Positions 44,820 through 55,031 of a stretch of DNA of 64,000 bases are shown here, piece after piece. The position numbers and the translations under genes are program-made. Position 1 is the stretch's first letter, and each line of letters starts with the position of its first letter. The DNA comes from JAZKHE01 sp040385525 (GTDB lineage Bacteria; Bacteroidota; Bacteroidia; UBA4408). The stretch spans positions 62,001 to 126,000 of the forward strand of contig JAZKHE010000006.1 in NCBI GenBank assembly GCA_040385525.1. Reading direction: 5' to 3'. The notes beneath the pieces are model-generated. The model searched no databases. It saw only the letters and a list, made by a program, of their open reading frames with translations, and was not told where the DNA came from.

Positions 44820-45353
44820 ATGCAAAACGTTTTAAAAGGCGAATCAATTTATTTGCGTGCTCCCGAAATGGAAGACCTCGAAACACTTTATGCATGGGAA
44901 AATAATCCTGTAATTTGGGAATTGAGCAACACACTTGCACCTTTTTCTAAACAAGTTTTGCGACAATATTTGCAAAGTGCTCATCAAGATTTGTTTACAA
45001 ATAAACAAGTTCGTTTTATGATTTGTAACTTGCAAAACGAAGCCATTGGAAGCATTGATTTATTTGAATTTGAACCGTTTCATTTACGTGTTGGTGTAGG
45101 AATTTTAATTGCATCTGAACAAAATAGAAAGAAAGGGTATGCCAGCGAAGCGTTAGATGTAATAAAAAAATATTGTTTTTCGGTTTTACACTTAAATCAG
45201 CTGTATTGCAACATTAACAGAGATAATGAAGCCAGTATACTACTTTTTCAAAAGCAAGGGTTTGTTGTGAGTGGCACAAAACTAAAATGGAATAAAACCG
45301 CAACTGGTTATAAAGATGAATTTTTTTTACAATGTTTTAATCCTAAAGCATGA
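44820..45353 (+). CDS. GNAT N-acetyltransferase
   Basis: A 177-residue GNAT protein: EMEDLETLYAWENNPVIWEL at the start, the acetyl-CoA loop in GILIASEQNRKKGYASEALD (about residues 98-117) and the end motif LYCNINRDNEASILLFQKQG. The nearest relatives by look are RimL-like or diamine acetyltransferases; substrate unknown. Six bases after phoH and overlapping ligA by 4 bases (ATGA), so in an operon with both. Confidence 0.9.
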   Translation: MQNVLKGESIYLRAPEMEDLETLYAWENNPVIWELSNTLAPFSKQVLRQYLQSAHQDLFTNKQVRFMICNLQNEAIGSIDLFEFEPFHLRVGVGILIASEQNRKKGYASEALDVIKKYCFSVLHLNQLYCNINRDNEASILLFQKQGFVVSGTKLKWNKTATGYKDEFFLQCFNPKA

Positions 45354-47377
45354 CAGAGTTAGAAGCGCAAAAAAAAATTGAAGAACTTTCTTTAGAAATA
45401 GAAAAACACAATTATAATTACTACGTTTTATCTAACCCAACTATCAGCGACTATGCGTTTGATATGTTGTTGGAAGAATTAATAAAACTAGAAAAAGAAT
45501 TTCCACAGTTTCTTTCTTCAAATTCGCCATCACAGCGAGTAGGAGGAGCTATTACCAAAAACTTTAAAACAGTAAAACATAAATATCCAATGCTTTCTCT
45601 ATCTAATAGTTATTCTGAGCAAGATATAATTGATTTTGATGAGCGCGTTAGAAAAGGTTTGGAATTAGAAAACACCAATTTATTTGGTGCAGATGTAAGC
45701 TATGTTTGCGAACTAAAATTTGATGGTTTATCTATTAGTTTGCATTACGAAGATGGTATGATAACACAAGCACTAACTCGTGGGGATGGAGTTCAGGGAG
45801 ATGATGTAACAACCAATGCAAAAACAATTCGTTCAATTCCATTAAAATTAAATGGAGATTTTCCAAAGTCGTTTGAGATAAGAGGAGAGATTTTTTTACC
45901 TCGAAATGTGTTTGACGAAATAAATAAAGAGCGAGAAGAAATTGGTGATGCCTTGTTGGCAAATCCGCGTAATGCAGCCTCTGGCACCATGAAAATGCAA
46001 GATTCAGCAGTTGTTGCGAAACGAAAATTAGATTGTTTTTTGTACAATTTGTTGGGCGAAGAAGTTGAAAAAGGTTCGCATTTCGAAAATTTGCAGAAAG
46101 CAAAAAAATGGGGATTTAGAATTTCTGAGTACTCAAAAATTTGTAGTAACGTTGGCGAAATTTTAGAATTTATAAAATATTGGGATAAAAAACGTTTTGA
46201 ATTACCATTTGATATTGATGGTATTGTTATAAAAGTAGATGAATATGCAAAGCAAGAACAGCTTGGTATTACGGCTAAATCGCCACGATGGGCAATTGCC
46301 TACAAATTTAAAGCTGAACAAGTTTCTACTATTTTAGAAAGTATAAGTTATCAAGTTGGTCGCACAGGAGCAATTACGCCAGTTGCTAATTTAAAACCTG
46401 TTTTGTTGGCTGGTACAACAGTTAAGCGGGCATCATTACATAATGCAGATATTATCGAAAAGTTAGATGTGCGCATTGGCGATACCGTTTTTGTAGAAAA
46501 AGGTGGCGAAATAATTCCAAAAATTATTGGAGTTGATTTTACTAAACGAAATCAAAATTCTGTAAAAACAGAATACATTAGTAATTGTCCCGAATGTAAT
46601 GCAACATTGGTGAGACAAGAAGGAGAAGCAAATCATTATTGCCCAAATGAAAACGGTTGCGGACCACAAATAAAAGGAAAAATAGAACATTTTATTTCGC
46701 GCAAAGCTATGAATATTGATAGCTTAGGAGGCGAAACAGTAGCGCAATTGAACGATGCAGGATTAATAAAAAACATTGCCGATTTATACGAACTAAAAAA
46801 AGAACAATTATTGCCTTTAGAAAGAATGGCCGAAAAATCGGCTGACAATTTAATTAAAGGGATAGAAACTTCTAAATCTATTGCGTTTGAACGTGTGCTG
46901 TATGCTATTGGAATTAGGCATGTGGGCGAGACAACAGCTAAAAAAATTGCGCGTAAAATAGGTTCAATAGAAAAATTACAACATGCTGCTTTTGAAGAAT
47001 TAATTGAAGTAGAAGAAGTAGGAGAGATAATTGCAAAAAGCATTATTGATTTTTTTGCTGTGGAAGAAAATCAAAATATTGTAAATCGTTTAAAAAGTTA
47101 TGGTTTGCAGTTTGAATTGACACAAGAGCAGCAAGCAGGAGCATCAGATAAACTGAAAGGTTTAACATTTGTAATATCGGGTGTGTTCGAAAAACACAGC
47201 AGAGATGAGCTAAAAGATTTAATAGAAAAAAATGGTGGAAAAAATACAGGTTCTATTTCTTCAAAAACATCTTTTGTTTTAGCTGGCGAAAATATGGGGC
47301 CCGAAAAACTTAAAAAAGCAGAAGGTTTGGGTGTTAAAATAATTTCGGAAGATGTTTTTTTGGAGATGATTGGATAG
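45350..47377 (+). CDS. ligA: NAD-dependent DNA ligase LigA
   Basis: A 675-residue enzyme with all domains: Ia NAD-binding (residues 1-70, HNYNYYVLSNPTISDYAFD), adenylation domain with the nucleotide lysine in CELKFDGLSI (Lys123), OB fold (YQVGRTGAITPVANLKPVLL), a four-cysteine zinc finger (CPECNATLVRQEGEANHYCP), helix-hairpin-helix repeats, and a C-terminal BRCT domain (LKGLTFVISGVFEKHSRDEL). Seals nicks in replication and repair. Normal length. Followed by a strong terminator. Confidence 0.98.
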   Translation: MTELEAQKKIEELSLEIEKHNYNYYVLSNPTISDYAFDMLLEELIKLEKEFPQFLSSNSPSQRVGGAITKNFKTVKHKYPMLSLSNSYSEQDIIDFDERVRKGLELENTNLFGADVSYVCELKFDGLSISLHYEDGMITQALTRGDGVQGDDVTTNAKTIRSIPLKLNGDFPKSFEIRGEIFLPRNVFDEINKEREEIGDALLANPRNAASGTMKMQDSAVVAKRKLDCFLYNLLGEEVEKGSHFENLQKAKKWGFRISEYSKICSNVGEILEFIKYWDKKRFELPFDIDGIVIKVDEYAKQEQLGITAKSPRWAIAYKFKAEQVSTILESISYQVGRTGAITPVANLKPVLLAGTTVKRASLHNADIIEKLDVRIGDTVFVEKGGEIIPKIIGVDFTKRNQNSVKTEYISNCPECNATLVRQEGEANHYCPNENGCGPQIKGKIEHFISRKAMNIDSLGGETVAQLNDAGLIKNIADLYELKKEQLLPLERMAEKSADNLIKGIETSKSIAFERVLYAIGIRHVGETTAKKIARKIGSIEKLQHAAFEELIEVEEVGEIIAKSIIDFFAVEENQNIVNRLKSYGLQFELTQEQQAGASDKLKGLTFVISGVFEKHSRDELKDLIEKNGGKNTGSISSKTSFVLAGENMGPEKLKKAEGLGVKIISEDVFLEMIG

Positions 47378-47439
47378 TTTTTATTTTTCAAACTAGTTTT
47401 AAATTATTATCAATTCCATAAATTTTAAATATAAAAGCA

Positions 47440-47472
47440 AAAAAAAGTCCCGAAATATTCGGGACTTTTTTT
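47440..47472. terminator. Bidirectional terminator between ligA and the T9SS cargo gene
   Basis: Perfect 9 bp stem agtcccgaa (47446-47454) / ttcgggact (47458-47466), loop ata, A-tract before and T-tract after, between convergent genes. Confidence 0.92.
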
Positions 47473-47488
47473 GTTGAATAAATTACTT

Positions 47489-50400
47489 CTAATTTTTGAT
47501 TAGTTTGAAATTTGAAATTGCATTTTGCTCAATAATTTGTATGAAATAAATACCAGTTGCAACTGAATTTAAATCAATACTCAAACTACTAACATTTACA
47601 TTTTGTTTTTCATAAACTAACGCTCCTTCAATAGTAGTTAATTTAATACTTGCATTTAAAAAACTGTTATCATTTGAAATAGTAACTAAACTATTGCTAG
47701 GGTTGGGGAAAATAGAGATTTGAGTATTAAGATTTGAGATTTGAGACGTACCAACTGTTGTAATAGCAACGCAAGGAGAAAAAGCACTACAACCATCTTT
47801 AGTAACAGCCACCATATAATTACCATTTGCAGTAGCGGTATAAGTTTGATTCGTTGCGCCAACAATATCTGAGCTTACTGCACAAGGACCAAACCATTGG
47901 TAAGTTGCACCAGTTGTTGTGGCTGTAATTGTTGTGCCTGATAAAGATGTCGCTGCGCTTGGTATTTCATTAATTGTTAAATTAATCGTAATAATACTAT
48001 CGCAACCCACAGTATTTGGAATAACAGCTGTTTTTGTTCCTGATGTTGTATAAACAATTCCATCATGCGCAGTATAACTTGTACAAGCAGTTTTAGTTAT
48101 AAGTTCATAAGTTCTATTCTTTACAATTAAATTTATTGTAATTGTACTATCGTATCCTGCAACATTTTCAATAATTGCTGTTTTTATACCTGAACTTGTA
48201 TAAATAACTCCATCGGGTGCAGTGTATGTATCACAAGCTGTTTGTGTAGTTGTTGAACTTGTCGGCAAAGAATAATTGTCAATACGAACCAAGGTTGTGT
48301 TTGTTTTTATAGGAAGATTGTAATCGAAGTAAATATTTGCAAAGTTTTCAATTCTTGTTCCTAATGGAGTGGATGATTTTGGTGTAATCTTAAATTTTAT
48401 GTAACCATGACTCAAAAATTCATTTGTAGTTGAATCCACCAAATTAATATTATCAAAAGTAAACTTAAGTATTGGAACACCTTCGCCGCTAATGCTTGTT
48501 TTGTATATATGAGAAGAAACACCAAGTTCTAAAGTTGCCAAATCTAAATATTGATTAAGAGTATCAACAACTACAACTGTATAAGCGGTATCAGTTCCTG
48601 TATTTTGAAAGTGAATTATAAAATCTAAAGCAGTTTCTGGTAAAACAATGTGCCCTAAACCTATACCTTTTGGTGAAACTATCTTTTCGTTTGGGTCGTA
48701 AGAGTCTATAATTTCCAAACAATCAATTTCTATATCCACATTGTCATCGTCCATTGGAGCTTGATTTACTTGACCAATTGAGAATGTTCCTGTTCCACTT
48801 GTTCCACATGCTTCAATAGTTTCGCGAGGGTGGCTACGCCCTGGATGGTCGGGATGTTGATCGGCTTCCAAACGAATAGTAGCACCACCTGAAGCAATTT
48901 TAATTACTAGGCTATCGCCACTAATTAACTGAAAAGTTTCTGTTTGCGAAAGTAAATTATCGACATAAATACGATATTCACTTGCTATTAGCATATCACC
49001 AGAACCATGATTAAGAATAACAAAACGAACAGTATCATCTGCACATTCTCCGCTAACAACAATGGAAGAATGATCCCAACCTGCTCCAGTTGTAGAATCT
49101 ATCAAGCAAGTATTAGGGGGCAAAATCCAAGATTTTGTGCATTGCGTTAAACCAGTAATTCCATTTACACAAGCAACAGAATCTACAATTGTGATATAGC
49201 CGCTTTGTCCTGCGTTTAGTGTACCAATATTAAATACTAAACTACTATCCGATGCATCAACAGTGTATGCTATATTTGCTGAAAGCGGTATATCATACGC
49301 ATCAAATTTCACACGAACTTCTACACCATTAACATCAATAAGCCCCTCATTTGTATAGGATAAGTTAGTTGAATTTCTAAAACATCTTCTCTTTCTATTA
49401 CTGGAAACATCTGTTCTTAATTGATAACATGGTGTATAATCAAAACCAAAATTTAAACCATTTTTTTCTAAAGGATCATTTGCATCCAAATAGACATTGT
49501 AACTTGAAGGACATGGATTCTTAAGCCAAGATGTAAAGCGTTCAGGAATAATTGGTTGAATAGTGTAATTTATAAAATCGTTTAATCCAATTGAGTAATA
49601 ACCTGTATCGTTTGAGAATGCATAGTAATTTCCGGGGTTACATTGAATTGGAAATTTTAACCCTTTTTCTATAATTTGTTTCGAACAATCTCCAGAAACA
49701 TCATTAAATAAGTATCCTTTTCCATAATGGTTGTATTCAACTTCACCTCCTTTTAAACGAGCAAGTGTAAAATAACTGTTACTACCAACAGAACTAGATC
49801 CTCCTAAAAGAATATCACCATTTGTTTGAATAATCATTGCATCACAATAATCATCATTATTTCCAATTGATAGGGTTAATTTTCCATCAGTATCAAATGT
49901 ATTATCTAAGCCTCCATCGATATTATAGCGTGCCAAAACAAAATTATTTGCAACATAATTATTAAAACTTCCTCCTGCTACAATAATTTTTCCGTCAGCT
50001 TGCAAACACACTGAATATCCCATACTTTCAGGATTACCAATCGGGGTTATTACTTTTCCGTTGGTTCCAAATGAATTATCTAAACTACCATTATTATTAT
50101 ATCGTACTAGTGCAAAATTGTTATTGACCACATCATTACTGTATCCAGCCAAAATAATTTTACCATCAGGTTGAATTGCAATAGAGTTTGCAACGTCATC
50201 ATATTGAGTTAAGCTAGTTGTTAGGCTAAATTCCAACGTACCATTTGTATCATATCGTGCCAATAAAAAATCAGAATACCACCCAAAAGATCCTCCAATT
50301 AATATTTTGCCGTCACTTTGTATAGCAATAGACTTTGCGGCTTCATTTCCTCCTAAATCACTCCATACAATTCCCATAGAACCAAATGTATTATCCAGGC

Positions 50401-50962
50401 TTCCATTACTATTATAACGGATAATAGCTAAATCTGTATCGCCCGAAAGAATTAATCCAGCAACAACAATTTTCCCATCTCCTTGAATAGCTACAGAATA
50501 GCATTGGTCGTTGCTACTCCCAATTGGAGTTATAATTATCCCGTCATAATCAAAAGTATTATCTAAACTTCCGTCTGTATTATAACGTACAACTGCAAAA
50601 TCAGTATTATCATTATTAAAACAATATCCTGCAACAACAATTTTCCCATCATTTTGAATCGCAACATCATTTGCATAAGATGTTTGAACACCAATAGAAG
50701 TTGTTACACTTCCATTTACTCCAAAAGAACTATCTATAGATCCATCAATGTTATATCGTGCAACAGCAAAATCATCCAAAGCGTATCCAATAGCAACAAT
50801 TTTCCCATCATCTTGTATAGCCATTTCATGTATCGAAGAGAAAGTATTTCCCATTTGCGATAATACGATTCCTCCATTTCCAAATGTTGAGTCTAAAGTA
50901 CCAGGTTGCGCAAAAGTTGTTAGTGTAAATAACAAAAAAAGGAGGGTGCAACTATTTTTCAT
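47489..50962 (-). CDS. Secreted delta-60 repeat protein with T9SS type A sorting domain
   Basis: A 1157-residue protein with signal peptide (MKNSCTLLFLLFTLTTFAQP). Seven delta-60 repeats (about residues 20-410, core IQxDGKIxxAG and NGSLDNTFG) could close one seven-bladed propeller. Then a short linker, beta domains (about 420-750), a conserved region beginning SYDPNEKIVSPKGIGLG (about 750-900) that is common in Bacteroidota T9SS cargo, two copies of the two-cysteine repeat also found in the 27032 protein (the first has Tyr for its second Cys), an Ig-like stretch and the sorting domain (ISIFPNPSNSLVTISNDNSF and NLNTQ nearby). Surface or secreted; binding partner unknown. Confidence 0.9.
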   Translation of the reverse strand: MKNSCTLLFLLFTLTTFAQPGTLDSTFGNGGIVLSQMGNTFSSIHEMAIQDDGKIVAIGYALDDFAVARYNIDGSIDSSFGVNGSVTTSIGVQTSYANDVAIQNDGKIVVAGYCFNNDNTDFAVVRYNTDGSLDNTFDYDGIIITPIGSSNDQCYSVAIQGDGKIVVAGLILSGDTDLAIIRYNSNGSLDNTFGSMGIVWSDLGGNEAAKSIAIQSDGKILIGGSFGWYSDFLLARYDTNGTLEFSLTTSLTQYDDVANSIAIQPDGKIILAGYSNDVVNNNFALVRYNNNGSLDNSFGTNGKVITPIGNPESMGYSVCLQADGKIIVAGGSFNNYVANNFVLARYNIDGGLDNTFDTDGKLTLSIGNNDDYCDAMIIQTNGDILLGGSSSVGSNSYFTLARLKGGEVEYNHYGKGYLFNDVSGDCSKQIIEKGLKFPIQCNPGNYYAFSNDTGYYSIGLNDFINYTIQPIIPERFTSWLKNPCPSSYNVYLDANDPLEKNGLNFGFDYTPCYQLRTDVSSNRKRRCFRNSTNLSYTNEGLIDVNGVEVRVKFDAYDIPLSANIAYTVDASDSSLVFNIGTLNAGQSGYITIVDSVACVNGITGLTQCTKSWILPPNTCLIDSTTGAGWDHSSIVVSGECADDTVRFVILNHGSGDMLIASEYRIYVDNLLSQTETFQLISGDSLVIKIASGGATIRLEADQHPDHPGRSHPRETIEACGTSGTGTFSIGQVNQAPMDDDNVDIEIDCLEIIDSYDPNEKIVSPKGIGLGHIVLPETALDFIIHFQNTGTDTAYTVVVVDTLNQYLDLATLELGVSSHIYKTSISGEGVPILKFTFDNINLVDSTTNEFLSHGYIKFKITPKSSTPLGTRIENFANIYFDYNLPIKTNTTLVRIDNYSLPTSSTTTQTACDTYTAPDGVIYTSSGIKTAIIENVAGYDSTITINLIVKNRTYELITKTACTSYTAHDGIVYTTSGTKTAVIPNTVGCDSIITINLTINEIPSAATSLSGTTITATTTGATYQWFGPCAVSSDIVGATNQTYTATANGNYMVAVTKDGCSAFSPCVAITTVGTSQISNLNTQISIFPNPSNSLVTISNDNSFLNASIKLTTIEGALVYEKQNVNVSSLSIDLNSVATGIYFIQIIEQNAISNFKLIKN

Positions 50963-51094
50963 AGGCTTATTTACTAATTTCAGGTACTATTAAAAGCAAT
51001 CAAATATAAAATAATAAGTTAGAGTTTCAAAGTTTTTTTGTTGTACGCTATACCTTGTATATTATACGCTGTTTGTTGACAAGGTACATTTTAC

Positions 51095-51150
51095 AAAATA
51101 CAACAATCAACTAAACTCTAACCACTAATATCCAATCACTAAAAACTAAA
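51095..51150 (-). repeat. Degenerate TTAG-rich tract after the SpoIIE gene
   Basis: On the minus strand, the end of the gene and the following spacer repeat TTAG words (gtttagggtttagtttttag and further, to ggttagagtttagttg). It resembles the infC-rpmI spacer (24102-24199). No ORF; role unknown. Confidence 0.45.
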
Positions 51151-53374
51151 CCCTAAACGAAAACACCAACACATCATCGGTTTGCTCGTTAGTGCCTTTC
51201 CAGTTTTCAAAAAAGGTAGTTAGTTCTTGTTTTTGTTCTTCGCTGTTTAAATTATATACAGAAATAATTTTTTCTTTAAACCACTTAGTGTTTAGTTTTT
51301 TGTCTTTGTCGCCACCAAACTGATCGGGATAACCATCGGTAGTTAATACAACGCGTTCGCCTTTTTGCAAATAAAGTTTGTTTAATTCGTATTCTTGATG
51401 CAAATCGGTGTTGCCACCAACTGATAGTTTAGATGCTTTGTATTCGCGCAACTCACCTTTTTCGCTAAGCACATACAATGGGCGATTAGCGCCTGCATAC
51501 AACACTTCGTTGCTTTGTGTATTCCAAACGCAAAAGGCAATATCCATTCCATCTCTAGAGTTGGGATTGTTGTATTGTTTTAATGTAAGTTTAATTAATC
51601 GGTTCAATTCACTCAATATTTTTTCGGGCGAATGTATATTTTTTACATAAAAAATTTCGTTTAGCAACATACTGCCAATCATACTCATAATTGCACCTGG
51701 AACTCCATGGCCAGTACAATCGGCTATTGCTAAAAACACATGCGAGTCTGTTTTAGCTGACCAAAAAAAGTCGCCACTTACAACATCTTTTGGTTTGTAA
51801 ACTAAATAATAATCGGTAAACGATTCGTTAAGCTGTTTAACATCGGGTAAGCAAGCGGTTTGTATATGTTTTGCGTAGTTAATACTATCGCTAATTTCTC
51901 TGTTTTTTGCTTCTACTAACTTTTTTTGAAACTCTAGTTGAACGTTTTGTTTTTCTAATTTAAAATTAGATTTACGTTTTTGATTGTAGTTACGAATGGC
52001 TATAAAAATAATAACAATAGCCAAAGCTAAAAACGCCATTAAAAAATATTGATTTTTTTTCTCTGCTTTTAATACAAGTTGATTTTCTATTTCTTTTTCG
52101 TGTGCAATTTGTCTTTGTATTTCTTGTTGTTGGTCAAACTCGTAAGCCAATTTAAGTTCGGTTTGTTTTTTTATGTCGTTTTGTGCTGCAACGCTATCTA
52201 GTGAAGCTTTATGTAAAACAAAATATTCGTAAGCTTTGGTGTAATCCCCATTTAATTTATAAATTTCAGACAATCTAAAATTGAGATTGCTTAGAAATAA
52301 ATAACCAAAATTTTTGGGATATATTTTTTTTACATATTCTAAAAGTTTAAGCGCTTCGTCATAGTTTTTTAATCCAAAATAATTTCGTGCTTTAGCTGAT
52401 AAAATGCTCGAAATGTTTAAAGTATCTTTTCTTTCTAAAGCTATTTCTAAAGCTTTATCTAAAAACGCTAATGATTTTTCGTATTCTTTTTTCTCGAATA
52501 AAATACCACCTAATTTTTGTTGTGAATTTAGCAGTCCGCCTTTTTCATTATTTTTAACATGTATCTCGTAAGCCTTATAGGTGTAGTAATACGAGCTATC
52601 GTAGTTACCCGCTTGGGCATACGCGCTACCTAATTTTGAGTAGCAAATTGCAAAGCCATTTTCGTCGTTATCAACTTCGTTTATGCGGAGTGCTTTTATA
52701 TAAAATTGTAATGCTTTATCGTTATCGCTTGAGTTTTGATAAAGCGTTCCTAAATTAATATAAGCACTATATTGCGCCGCCGAATCTTTAGTTAACTCAG
52801 CGAATCGAGCAGATTTTAAATAATACTTTAAGCCATCGGTAAATTTATAATTGGTTTTATAAATTTGTCCAACCATTGATAACGAACTGGTAATATCTGC
52901 AGTGTCTTTTAATTGTTCTCGCAATGCAAGAGCAAGCAAACCAAAGTTTAACGATTTATTGTAATCGTTTTTAGTATTGTAATAAACGCCTATATGATAA
53001 AGAGCACGAGCAATGTCTTTGTAATTGGTAACGTTTTTTGCAATTTCATAATTCTTTAAAACCAATGGATAAGCCGCATCAAGGTCTTTTTTGCGAATTA
53101 AAATATTGGCTTTGCTGTAGTGCGCATCAAAATTATATAGATTTGTTTTTTCAGAAAGTTCTAAAGAAAGCTTGTTGTAAATGTTTGCTGAATCGTTTCG
53201 TTGGGAAATGTAATATTTTGTAATATCGTTGTATAAACGAATTTTGCTAGTATCGGCACTTGCATTTTTTAAGTCGAGAAATAATTTTTTTAGTTCATCT
53301 TCTTCTTGTGCAAATGAGTTTGCAGCAAAAAAAAGAATAAATACAAAAGTGAGTTTAAAATAACGCTTCGCCAT
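51146..53374 (-). CDS. TPR-repeat membrane protein with SpoIIE-type PP2C phosphatase domain
   Basis: About 742 residues from ATG 53374 (MAKRYFKLTFVFILFFAANS, a signal peptide; the TTG 12 bases earlier adds nothing). About ten TPR-like helical pairs fill residues 30-400, then one membrane helix (YFLMAFLALAIVIIFIAIRN, about 450), a coiled coil, and a cytosolic SpoIIE/RsbU phosphatase domain (VYKPKDVVSGDFFWSAK, CTGHGVPGAIMSMIGSML, LVLTTDGYPDQFGG-like end). The TPRs face the periplasm. Such proteins dephosphorylate STAS-type antagonists; no target gene is adjacent. Confidence 0.9.
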   Translation of the reverse strand: MAKRYFKLTFVFILFFAANSFAQEEDELKKLFLDLKNASADTSKIRLYNDITKYYISQRNDSANIYNKLSLELSEKTNLYNFDAHYSKANILIRKKDLDAAYPLVLKNYEIAKNVTNYKDIARALYHIGVYYNTKNDYNKSLNFGLLALALREQLKDTADITSSLSMVGQIYKTNYKFTDGLKYYLKSARFAELTKDSAAQYSAYINLGTLYQNSSDNDKALQFYIKALRINEVDNDENGFAICYSKLGSAYAQAGNYDSSYYYTYKAYEIHVKNNEKGGLLNSQQKLGGILFEKKEYEKSLAFLDKALEIALERKDTLNISSILSAKARNYFGLKNYDEALKLLEYVKKIYPKNFGYLFLSNLNFRLSEIYKLNGDYTKAYEYFVLHKASLDSVAAQNDIKKQTELKLAYEFDQQQEIQRQIAHEKEIENQLVLKAEKKNQYFLMAFLALAIVIIFIAIRNYNQKRKSNFKLEKQNVQLEFQKKLVEAKNREISDSINYAKHIQTACLPDVKQLNESFTDYYLVYKPKDVVSGDFFWSAKTDSHVFLAIADCTGHGVPGAIMSMIGSMLLNEIFYVKNIHSPEKILSELNRLIKLTLKQYNNPNSRDGMDIAFCVWNTQSNEVLYAGANRPLYVLSEKGELREYKASKLSVGGNTDLHQEYELNKLYLQKGERVVLTTDGYPDQFGGDKDKKLNTKWFKEKIISVYNLNSEEQKQELTTFFENWKGTNEQTDDVLVFSFRV

Positions 53375-53414
53375 ACTTCTCTTCAAAAATACACTTTTTT
53401 GTTTTTAAAGCAAT

Positions 53415-53460
53415 ATAAAAAAGAAATCCCTCCGAACACAAGGCTCTGGAGGGATCAGTC
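53415..53460 (-). terminator. GC-rich hairpin after ndk, probable terminator
   Basis: Perfect 8 bp stem atccctcc (53426-53433) / ggagggat (53448-53455) with a 14 base loop. On the minus strand it is followed by ttctttttt. Much richer in GC than its surroundings. Confidence 0.6.
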
Positions 53461-53481
53461 GAAATTAATCAACAAAAATTA

Positions 53482-53901
53482 TTAGAAACGCTCTAATTTA
53501 GAGAAAAAGAAATCGCCTTCAATTTGTGCATTTTCATCACTATCAGAACCATGCACAGCATTCGCAGCAATAGATTTAGCGTAAATTTTACGAATTGTAC
53601 CTTCGTCAGCTTTAGTTGGATCTGTAGCACCAATTAATTTTCTAAAATCAGCAACTGCATTATCTTTTTCTAAAATAGCTGCTACAATTGCACCACTGCT
53701 CATATAAGTTACAAGCTCGCCATAAAAAGGTCTTTCTTTGTGAACTTCGTAAAATGTTCCAGCAGCTTCAGCACTTAACTTAGTATATTTCATTGCAACA
53801 ATGCGAAAACCAGCATCGTTAATCATTTTTAAAACTCCACCAATGTAGTTGCTTTCAACTGCATCGGGTTTAATCATTGTAAAAGTTCTATTTGTAGCCA
53901 T
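53482..53901 (-). CDS. ndk: Nucleoside diphosphate kinase
   Basis: A 139-residue kinase that balances NTP pools by passing phosphate through an active-site histidine, here His117 in IAANAVHGSDSDENA. Other marks: TFTMIKPDAVESNYIGGVL at the start and RPFYGELVTYMSSGAIVAAI. ATG 53901 is the start (MATNRTFTMIKPDAV); the longer TTG form would begin only 22 bp after the -7 box and adds an unlikely lysine-rich leader. Divergent from nrnA. Confidence 0.97.
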   Translation of the reverse strand: MATNRTFTMIKPDAVESNYIGGVLKMINDAGFRIVAMKYTKLSAEAAGTFYEVHKERPFYGELVTYMSSGAIVAAILEKDNAVADFRKLIGATDPTKADEGTIRKIYAKSIAANAVHGSDSDENAQIEGDFFFSKLERF

Positions 53902-53922
53902 GATTTTTTTTTTAATTTGGTG

Positions 53923-53951
53923 CAAAAGTAGTATTTAATATTAAAATCAAA
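53923..53951 (-). promoter_or_regulatory. ndk promoter (TTTG...TAnnTTTG)
   Basis: Minus strand: TTTG (53951-53948), 17 base spacer, tacttttg (53930-53923), an exact TAnnTTTG, 22 bp before the ndk start. Confidence 0.55.
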
Positions 53952-53974
53952 ACAAAGCAACAGCATTTATTTTG

Positions 53975-53982
53975 TAAATTTG
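53975..53982 (+). promoter_or_regulatory. -7 box of the nrnA promoter
   Basis: taaatttg, an exact TAnnTTTG, 38 bp before the nrnA ATG and 45 bp from the divergent ndk box, so the two promoters are back to back. Confidence 0.45.
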
Positions 53983-54020
53983 ACGAATAAAAATTTATTA
54001 GCGTTGAAAATAAGAACGAG

Positions 54021-55031
54021 ATGGAAAATAAAATAAAACAGTTAAAACAATTAATTACAGATGCTAAACACATCGTTATTACTACACATACAAATCCTGA
54101 TGGCGATGCAATGGGTTCATCTTTAGGTTTATATCATTATTTAAAAAATTTAGGAAAAAAAGTAGATGTTATCACTCCAAATGCAGTGCCCTCGTTTTTA
54201 AATTTTTTACCAGAAATAGATGCTGTTACTGATTTTGAATTACACCCTAAACAAGCTGCAAAACTTGTAGATAAAGCCGATTTACTGTTTACTCTCGATT
54301 TTAACAATTTAAAACGATTGGAGAAATTGGGCGAACTTTTTTTAGAAAAGCAAGCGCCAATTGTGATGATTGATCATCATATCGCTCCGCAGGATTACGC
54401 AAAAATTACTTTTTCGGATACATCGGCTTGTTCTACTTGCCAAATGATTTACGAAGTAATTGAAGCCTTAGGCGATGCCGATAAAGTAAATGCAGCTATT
54501 GCTAATTGTTTGTATACAGGTATAATGACCGATACTGGCTCGTTTAAATTTGCGAGTACGACTGCGCAAACACACTTAATTACTGCAAAATTAATTGAAG
54601 CTGGCGTTAATAAAACTTTTATTCACGAAAGTGTTTACGATACCAATACCGAAAGTCGTATGCGTTTGGTAGGTTATAGTTTATCAGAAAAATTAACAGT
54701 TATAGAAAATTGCAACACAGCATTTATTGCTTTAAAGCATGATGAATTACAGCGTTTTCATTATCAAAAAGGAGATACCGAAGGTTTGGTAAACTACGCT
54801 TTATCGATTAACGGAATTAGATTTGCTGCCTTTTTTGTAGAGCGCGACGGACAAATAAAAGTATCGCTTCGCTCAAAAGCTAAGTTCGATGTAAATACTT
54901 TTGCCCGTAAATATTACAATGGTGGTGGACATTTTAATGCTGCCGGCGGACAAAGTGACTTAAACATAGATGAAACCATTTTGCAGTTTACCGATATTTT
55001 AAAAACATACAAAGACGAATTAAATGCTTAA
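54021..55031 (+). CDS. nrnA: DHH-family phosphoesterase, NrnA-like (nanoRNase / pAp phosphatase)
   Basis: A 336-residue DHH/DHHA1 protein. Motifs: THTNPDGDAMGSSLGLYHYL (residues 23-42, metal-binding D-x-D), LFTLDFNN, MIDHHIAPQDYA (the DHH), TGIMTDTGSFKFAST, and the DHHA1 closing GGGHFNAAGG (near residue 302). NrnA degrades oligoribonucleotides of 2-4 bases and removes the 3' phosphate from pAp. Its last 8 bases overlap the next FKBP gene, so they are one transcript. Confidence 0.93.
   Translation: MENKIKQLKQLITDAKHIVITTHTNPDGDAMGSSLGLYHYLKNLGKKVDVITPNAVPSFLNFLPEIDAVTDFELHPKQAAKLVDKADLLFTLDFNNLKRLEKLGELFLEKQAPIVMIDHHIAPQDYAKITFSDTSACSTCQMIYEVIEALGDADKVNAAIANCLYTGIMTDTGSFKFASTTAQTHLITAKLIEAGVNKTFIHESVYDTNTESRMRLVGYSLSEKLTVIENCNTAFIALKHDELQRFHYQKGDTEGLVNYALSINGIRFAAFFVERDGQIKVSLRSKAKFDVNTFARKYYNGGGHFNAAGGQSDLNIDETILQFTDILKTYKDELNA

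Noticed and set aside
45735..47391. Long minus-strand open frames inside ligA
   Set aside because: ligA is complete and well conserved here; the opposite frames are by-products of its AT-rich codon use.
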